Assembly (NCBI GenBank): GCA_965247585.1 | Contig: CBDFHC010000003.1 | Coordinates: 603,202 to 667,201 of the forward strand | Origin: CBDFHC01 sp965247585 | GTDB lineage: Bacteria > Chloroflexota > Dehalococcoidia > Lucifugimonadales > GCA-2712585 | Length of the DNA: 64,000 bases | Direction: 5' to 3' | Part shown: positions 60,273 through 64,000 of the stretch, one piece after another | Numbering within the stretch: position 1 is the stretch's first letter | Layout of the letters: each line of letters starts with the position of its first letter | Notes under the pieces: generated by a model | Databases searched by the model: none | The model's input: the letters and a program-made list of their open reading frames with translations, nothing else | What the model was told of the DNA's origin: nothing | Translations under genes and position numbers: made by a program

Positions 60273-61333
60273 GGCCTGAACAGGGCCAGGCACTTGTTGG
60301 AGTTGAGGACGTAGGTCTCGATGTAGTCGATAATCTGCGGCCGATAGCCCAGCTCCGCCATGGCGCCGACGAGGCACATCCAGTTAAGAAGCTCCTGTTG
60401 ACCGGCGGCCTCGAGCTGGGCGGTGGAGACGTTTGCCCAGGCCTGGTAGTTGCCGGTGCGAAGCTCTTCCAACCTGGCGCGGTCGGATTCGACATCGGGC
60501 CAAAGCCACCAATTCTTGTCGGTGAGGAAGGCGTGGGACCAGCTAGAGGAGGCGATGAGGGCGACGCGCCAAGGGCTGTCCCGGAGGGCGCGGGCGGTGG
60601 CGGCGCCTAGCTGCATGCATCGCTTGGGGGAGGGTCCCGGGGGATCGGGTTCCGGCTCCAGACCGTTTACGAGCACCGGCGCAGGGCCGCCGTGGTTGCG
60701 TATCACCTGGCTGCCGTAGCAGTTGACCAGGAAGGGAAGTACGGAGTAGTTGAATCCCCGGCGTTCATAGTCCAGGTAGAGCAAGGTGTTGAGCACGGCG
60801 TGGCCCAGGCCTGGCTCATGCAAGGGTTTGTAGGCGTATGGGACGTCAAAGCCCTGGTCGATGAGGGACGTTACGAGGCGCCGCGCGGCGGTGGGGCAAC
60901 CCTGGTAGGTGAAGGTCTTGCCGGGTGGCTCGCCCCAGACGTTGGACTTGTTGGCGCCGTGCCGGGCCGCGAAGGGGGTGCAGGTCATGTTTTCGTAGGC
61001 CAGGACGCAAAAGGGCGGGATGATGTCCTCGCGGAAGTTCTCGTACTGGTCATCGCCCCAGATTAGGAGGAAGTCCGGGTTGAAGGCGTCGATCTCGGCG
61101 CGGAGGCGCTGGAAGCCGTCCACCAGGCGGCGGCGGTGAATTCGCGCCGCGGTGAGGCCGTGGTCGTCGCCGTACTCGGAGCGCATAGGGCCGGGCCAGG
61201 CGGCGGGGTCTTTCATCTCCGGTGGAACGCGGTGGTCGTTCCGGAGGGTGTGCGCCAAGGGGAAGGAGAGCTCCTCGTCAGGGGTGACGAGGGGTGGGTA
61301 GTGGGTCATGCCGACGCCAAGAATCTCGCCCAC
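60269..61333 (-). CDS. Class III extradiol ring-cleavage dioxygenase (LigB-type)
   Basis: A 354-residue LigB/protocatechuate 4,5-dioxygenase-beta-like protein. The start VGEILGVGMTHYPPL carries the first metal His. PDFLLIWGDDQYENF, YKPLHEPGLGHAVLNTLLYL and VALIASSSWSHAFLTDKNWW are the remaining blocks, with His residues expected to bind Fe(II) and act as base. These enzymes open catechol-type rings between a hydroxylated and an adjacent carbon. GTG 61333 has an ideal ggaggtgcccc. A Rieske oxygenase 2.4 kb away could produce the catechol substrate, but the two are not in one operon. Confidence 0.86.
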   Translation of the reverse strand: MGEILGVGMTHYPPLVTPDEELSFPLAHTLRNDHRVPPEMKDPAAWPGPMRSEYGDDHGLTAARIHRRRLVDGFQRLRAEIDAFNPDFLLIWGDDQYENFREDIIPPFCVLAYENMTCTPFAARHGANKSNVWGEPPGKTFTYQGCPTAARRLVTSLIDQGFDVPYAYKPLHEPGLGHAVLNTLLYLDYERRGFNYSVLPFLVNCYGSQVIRNHGGPAPVLVNGLEPEPDPPGPSPKRCMQLGAATARALRDSPWRVALIASSSWSHAFLTDKNWWLWPDVESDRARLEELRTGNYQAWANVSTAQLEAAGQQELLNWMCLVGAMAELGYRPQIIDYIETYVLNSNKCLALFRP

Positions 61334-61577
61334 GGGGCACCTCCGGTTGGGTCTGTTGATGAGACAGTGGGGCGCGTCCATGTAACAGGGTGGGTGGGAA
61401 GGTGTCAAGGTGGGCGTCTTTGACTTGGATTGGTGAGTAATCTACAGCATGGCCCTGGTGTAGAATGCTAAGTGGACCAAGCTAGCAAGACACCACCTAG
61501 TCAGATACGGCGAATGTGCCCCCGACCGTTTTTCACGCTTGGTCCCCGATCTTTACTCGCCTGCCGAGGTATCTTAA

Positions 61578-62477
61578 ATGGTTAGCAGAGTGACAAAGGC
61601 AAATAGAATCGTCGAGATCGCGACGAAGGCTTTGGAACTAATGGGCACGAGTGGAGTTGAAGGACCTTACACTGGGAACAAGATTTTGGAGTTCGCTCGT
61701 AGCCATTATCTGATGAGTGACCAGGATCAATCCGAACTCTCCGCCAGTTGGCACGTCACACTGTCTTGGGCAAGGCAGTCGGACGAGAGCCGAATTACGA
61801 AGGAATCTGGGCGCAACGGATATATTCTAGCTTCGATTGCACCCGCCGAAACGCAAACGCCTGATGCAAGGGACGAATTTCTCAAGGCAGAAGCCTCGGT
61901 TGCTGCCACACCGGCAGTTCCATTCCAACAGCGGGAAGCGAAGCTATACGAGTTGTTAACGGAATGGTTAGCGGGTCAAGGATACAGGACCGGGATCGTC
62001 AGCAATAAGAAAACTCCTGGAATTTGGCGCAATCCAGACGTGGCGGGAATACTTATAACTCCGAATGTTATGGGAGGAGCCGAAGTAGAGATCGCAACCA
62101 TCGAAGCGAAACTCGCCGTGGCTAGGGTAGACTCCTCATTTTTTGAGGCTGTGGCGCACAAGAGATTTGCCAACCGCGTGTACTTTGCGCTGGTTGCGAA
62201 AATAAATGAGAAGATTCACTCTGAATTCCGTGTTGCAGCTGAACGTTTTAATGTTGGGATATTAGTAGTTCGTTTGGAAGAAGATGACTACGAAAAGCTG
62301 CTTAAAGGTGATGTAAGTGATTTACTGCTCGCGGAGACGAACTACATCATAGATGAAAGTTGGCCGGCGATGTATGAATCTGTGCCCGCCAGAGAGATGG
62401 ACACTTTCCTTCGCGAAACACTAGATATAGACCGGCACGACAAACTATATAAATTCGGGATTGACCCTAAAGAGTAG
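61578..62477 (+). CDS. Winged-helix plus PD-(D/E)xK nuclease-like protein
   Basis: A 299-residue protein of unassigned family. Residues 1-90 look like a winged-helix/restriction-type HTH (KANRIVEIATKALELMGTSG, ..LSASWHVTLSWARQSDESRI..). Residues about 110-235 carry a PD-(D/E)xK-like arrangement: NPDVAGILI (D154), then VEIATIEAKLAV with E176 and K178, followed by the helix SSFFEAVAHKRFANRVYFAL. This resembles restriction-like or Holliday-type nucleases. The gene is visibly less GC-rich than its catabolic neighbours and stands alone between them, suggesting horizontal gain. No methyltransferase or partner gene is adjacent, so a solo type IV or anti-phage role is only a guess. Confidence 0.62.
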   Translation: MVSRVTKANRIVEIATKALELMGTSGVEGPYTGNKILEFARSHYLMSDQDQSELSASWHVTLSWARQSDESRITKESGRNGYILASIAPAETQTPDARDEFLKAEASVAATPAVPFQQREAKLYELLTEWLAGQGYRTGIVSNKKTPGIWRNPDVAGILITPNVMGGAEVEIATIEAKLAVARVDSSFFEAVAHKRFANRVYFALVAKINEKIHSEFRVAAERFNVGILVVRLEEDDYEKLLKGDVSDLLLAETNYIIDESWPAMYESVPAREMDTFLRETLDIDRHDKLYKFGIDPKE

Positions 62478-62522
62478 GCAGCGCTCGAACTTGTCCTAGT
62501 TAAGCGAAACAAGAGGTAACTA

Positions 62523-63446
62523 ATGGAGGTGGGGTTTATAGGGACGGGGACGATGGGGAACCCGATGGTGCGGTGTTTGCTGGAAGCGGGGCACCGAGTG
62601 ACGGTGCATGACGTTAGGCGGGAGGCCACGGTGGAGCTGTGCCAGCTGGGCGCTGTCTGGGCGGAGAGCCCCCGGTTGGTGGCGGAGGCGAGCCAGGTGG
62701 TGTTCGCCTCGCTGCCCGGCCCGGCGGAGGTGGAGCAGGTGGCGCTGGACCCGGATTCGGGGGTGCTGGCGGGGATACGGCGGGGGGGATGCTACATCGA
62801 CACGACGACGAATTCGCCGGAGGTGTGCCGCCGGGTGGCGGAGGCGTGTGGGAAGCAGGGCGTAGGGATGTTGGACGCGCCGGTGAGCGGCCGACCGCCA
62901 GGGATGACGATAATGGCCGGGGGAGACGCGGAGACGTTCGCCAAGCACCTGCCGTTATTGGAGTGCATGGGCCGCAATATTTTCCACGTGGGCGGTACGG
63001 GGGCAGGGTGCGTATCGAAGCTGGTGAGCCAATACCTGGCGTACTGCGGCTTTGTGACGGCGGCGGAAGGGCTGCTGATAGGAGCAAAGGCGGGCGTGGA
63101 CCTGGATATGCTGGCGAAGGTGGTGCCGGTGAGCGCGGGGGCCAGCCGGGTGTTCGATGCTTTTCCTCGGTCTGTTTTCAGCGGCGAGTTTACGGCGTCT
63201 GGAACGCTGGACATAGTAGCGAAGGACGTTGCTCTGGCGTGCGAGCTGGCGCGGTCGGTGGGGGTGGCGTCCGAGATGGGCGCCGTGGCGGATGGTGTGT
63301 TCCGACTGGCGCAGTCGCAGGGGTTGGGAGGGCTGGGCTATCCCGCAGCGGTGCAGGTATTGGAGCAGGTGGCCGGGGTGGTGCTGCGGTCGTCCCACAG
63401 TGGCGACGGGGAGGGTTACCAAGGGGAGGACCCCAGGCGGGTCTAG
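62523..63446 (+). CDS. Beta-hydroxyacid dehydrogenase (3-hydroxyisobutyrate dehydrogenase family), second copy
   Basis: A 307-residue NAD(P)-dependent dehydrogenase: VGFIGTGTMGNPMVRCLLEA (Rossmann; GxGxMGxPM), MLDAPVSGRPPGMTIMAGGD (canonical DAPVSG substrate motif), GAGCVSKLVSQYLAYCG (catalytic Lys) and AKDVALACELARSVG. It keeps the family motif better than the copy at 57753, so the two probably act on different acids. ATG 62523 has aagaggtaacta before it. It lies 234 bases upstream of the Rieske oxygenase gene on the same strand, with a repeat copy between. Confidence 0.9.
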   Translation: MEVGFIGTGTMGNPMVRCLLEAGHRVTVHDVRREATVELCQLGAVWAESPRLVAEASQVVFASLPGPAEVEQVALDPDSGVLAGIRRGGCYIDTTTNSPEVCRRVAEACGKQGVGMLDAPVSGRPPGMTIMAGGDAETFAKHLPLLECMGRNIFHVGGTGAGCVSKLVSQYLAYCGFVTAAEGLLIGAKAGVDLDMLAKVVPVSAGASRVFDAFPRSVFSGEFTASGTLDIVAKDVALACELARSVGVASEMGAVADGVFRLAQSQGLGGLGYPAAVQVLEQVAGVVLRSSHSGDGEGYQGEDPRRV

Positions 63447-63484
63447 GGGTATGAGCGGAATTTCAAATGCCGGTTGAGAGCGGC

Positions 63485-63597
63485 ACCACAGAGGATGAAA
63501 ATGAGAGGTTGGAGCCCGAAGCCGGGGCGGCGGTTGGAATTGCTCTCCCCCCGCACCCAGATGCTTCGATCCTCACGGGCGGACTCAGAAGGACATG
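63485..63597. repeat. Module C, truncated
   Basis: The first two-thirds of module C (cagaggatgaaaatgagagg, ttggagcccgaagccgggg, ttcgatcctcacgggcgg, actcagaaggacatg). It lacks the ctcaggatgagcgg end. Confidence 0.8.
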
Positions 63598-63680
63598 AAA
63601 TTTTAGCAAGACTTGATGGCGATGGAGTAACCTAGTCAAGGTTCTATGTTCGAGGCAATTCTTACGGGGTGAAGAGTCCG

Positions 63681-64000
63681 ATGGCGCTGGCAACGAGGTA
63701 TGGTCCCAGGTCGGGTCTGGTGGATTTAGAAAAAGGCGTGGTAAACAGGGAGATCTTCGTAAATCCGGAGATGTACCAGGAGGAGCAGGAGCAGATATTC
63801 GCGCGGGCGTGGCTCTTCGTAGGACATGAGAGCCAGATTGCCAAGCCGGGGGATTTCTTCGTGTCGTCTATGGGGGAGGAGTCTGTGATCCTTTGCCGGG
63901 ACCGGGAAGGCCACGTGCACGTGTTCCTTAATTCGTGCCGGCACCGGGGGATGAAGGTGTGCCGCTACGACGAAGGGAATACGCCGGTTTTTAGCTGCCC
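63681..64000 (+). CDS. Rieske aromatic ring-hydroxylating dioxygenase alpha subunit (partial)
   Basis: The first 106 codons of a Rieske-type oxygenase large subunit, cut by the window edge. LVDLEKGVVNREIFVNPEMY then EQEQIFARAWLFVGHESQIA is the standard N-terminal lead. NSCRHRGMKVCRYDEGN gives the CxH half of the 2Fe-2S site, and the sequence ends at FSC, the first Cys of the second half (CxxxH expected beyond). Such subunits activate O2 at a mononuclear iron to hydroxylate aromatic rings or amines, using electrons from a reductase. ATG 63681 is used. The extradiol dioxygenase upstream would be a logical next step in ring degradation. Confidence 0.9.
   Translation, partial: MALATRYGPRSGLVDLEKGVVNREIFVNPEMYQEEQEQIFARAWLFVGHESQIAKPGDFFVSSMGEESVILCRDREGHVHVFLNSCRHRGMKVCRYDEGNTPVFSC

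Overview
The window reads as a chromosomal segment of an uncultivated, moderately high-GC bacterium. The gene mix suggests Chloroflexota, possibly a SAR202-type Dehalococcoidia: an F420-type LLM oxidoreductase, several amidohydrolases and a phosphotriesterase, AroM, an extradiol dioxygenase, a Rieske oxygenase, PPi-dependent phosphofructokinase with class I aldolase, and many long intergenic repeats. This lineage call is inference; no rRNA or other marker gene is present. About 55 protein genes or gene remnants are supported. Several are visibly decaying through IS insertions, nonsense codons, internal deletions and chimeric junctions. Layout, left to right. 1-158 is the end of an IS3-family copy. 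215-1334 is an exosortase-like pair, followed by a class III aminotransferase and, on the minus strand, fused debris of a serine recombinase and a P-loop ATPase (3064-4240). 4398-11945 holds an alpha/beta hydrolase and a probable cyclic-nucleotide locus: a cyclase/NB-ARC/TPR regulator, a cNMP-binding protein and a class II cyclic-nucleotide phosphodiesterase, with a CDGSH Fe-S protein and a VioB-like ferritin-fold protein between them. 12634-21400 is a rearranged region with a chimeric gene stub, a large transketolase-like enzyme, a broken ABC exporter truncated by a complete IS3 element, and an MFS exporter whose 3' end is duplicated about 8.5 kb upstream. 21896-30089 is mostly housekeeping: a DEAD-box helicase, an ABC-F protein, a redoxin whose first CxxC cysteine codon is UGA, a fatty acid desaturase, a small exported repeat protein and TypA/BipA. 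30090-41652 mixes intergenic repeats, an SDR gene cleanly split by an IS630 element, a YkgJ-type pseudogene, and catabolic genes (amidohydrolase, PPOX flavoprotein, phosphotriesterase, threonine aldolase, AroM, D-aminoacylase). 41797-44432 is an IS1595-family transposon with perfect 24-bp ends and an 8-bp target duplication. It carries a DUF5343 gene and a probably leaderless 54-residue gene, and a second 398-bp one-gene element with its own ends and duplication is nested inside it. 44579-64000 returns to catabolic and central metabolism: PuuE-like deacetylase, MFS, ThDP enzyme, response regulators, LLM oxidoreductase, aldolase plus PPi-PFK, an SDR, two beta-hydroxyacid dehydrogenases, an extradiol dioxygenase, an orphan PD-(D/E)xK protein, and a Rieske oxygenase cut by the window edge. 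Intergenic spaces from 11.9 kb rightward are filled by a dispersed composite repeat built from at least three modules, here called A, B and C. Module A has a core reading ctgagggacaccctcagac. Module B is a variable connector around tgcactct or tgcactcc. Module C contains hairpin-forming sequence around ttcgatcctcacgggcgg and ctcaggatgagcgg. The most notable items are the candidate selenocysteine redoxin, the nested one-gene mobile element, and the cyclic-nucleotide locus.
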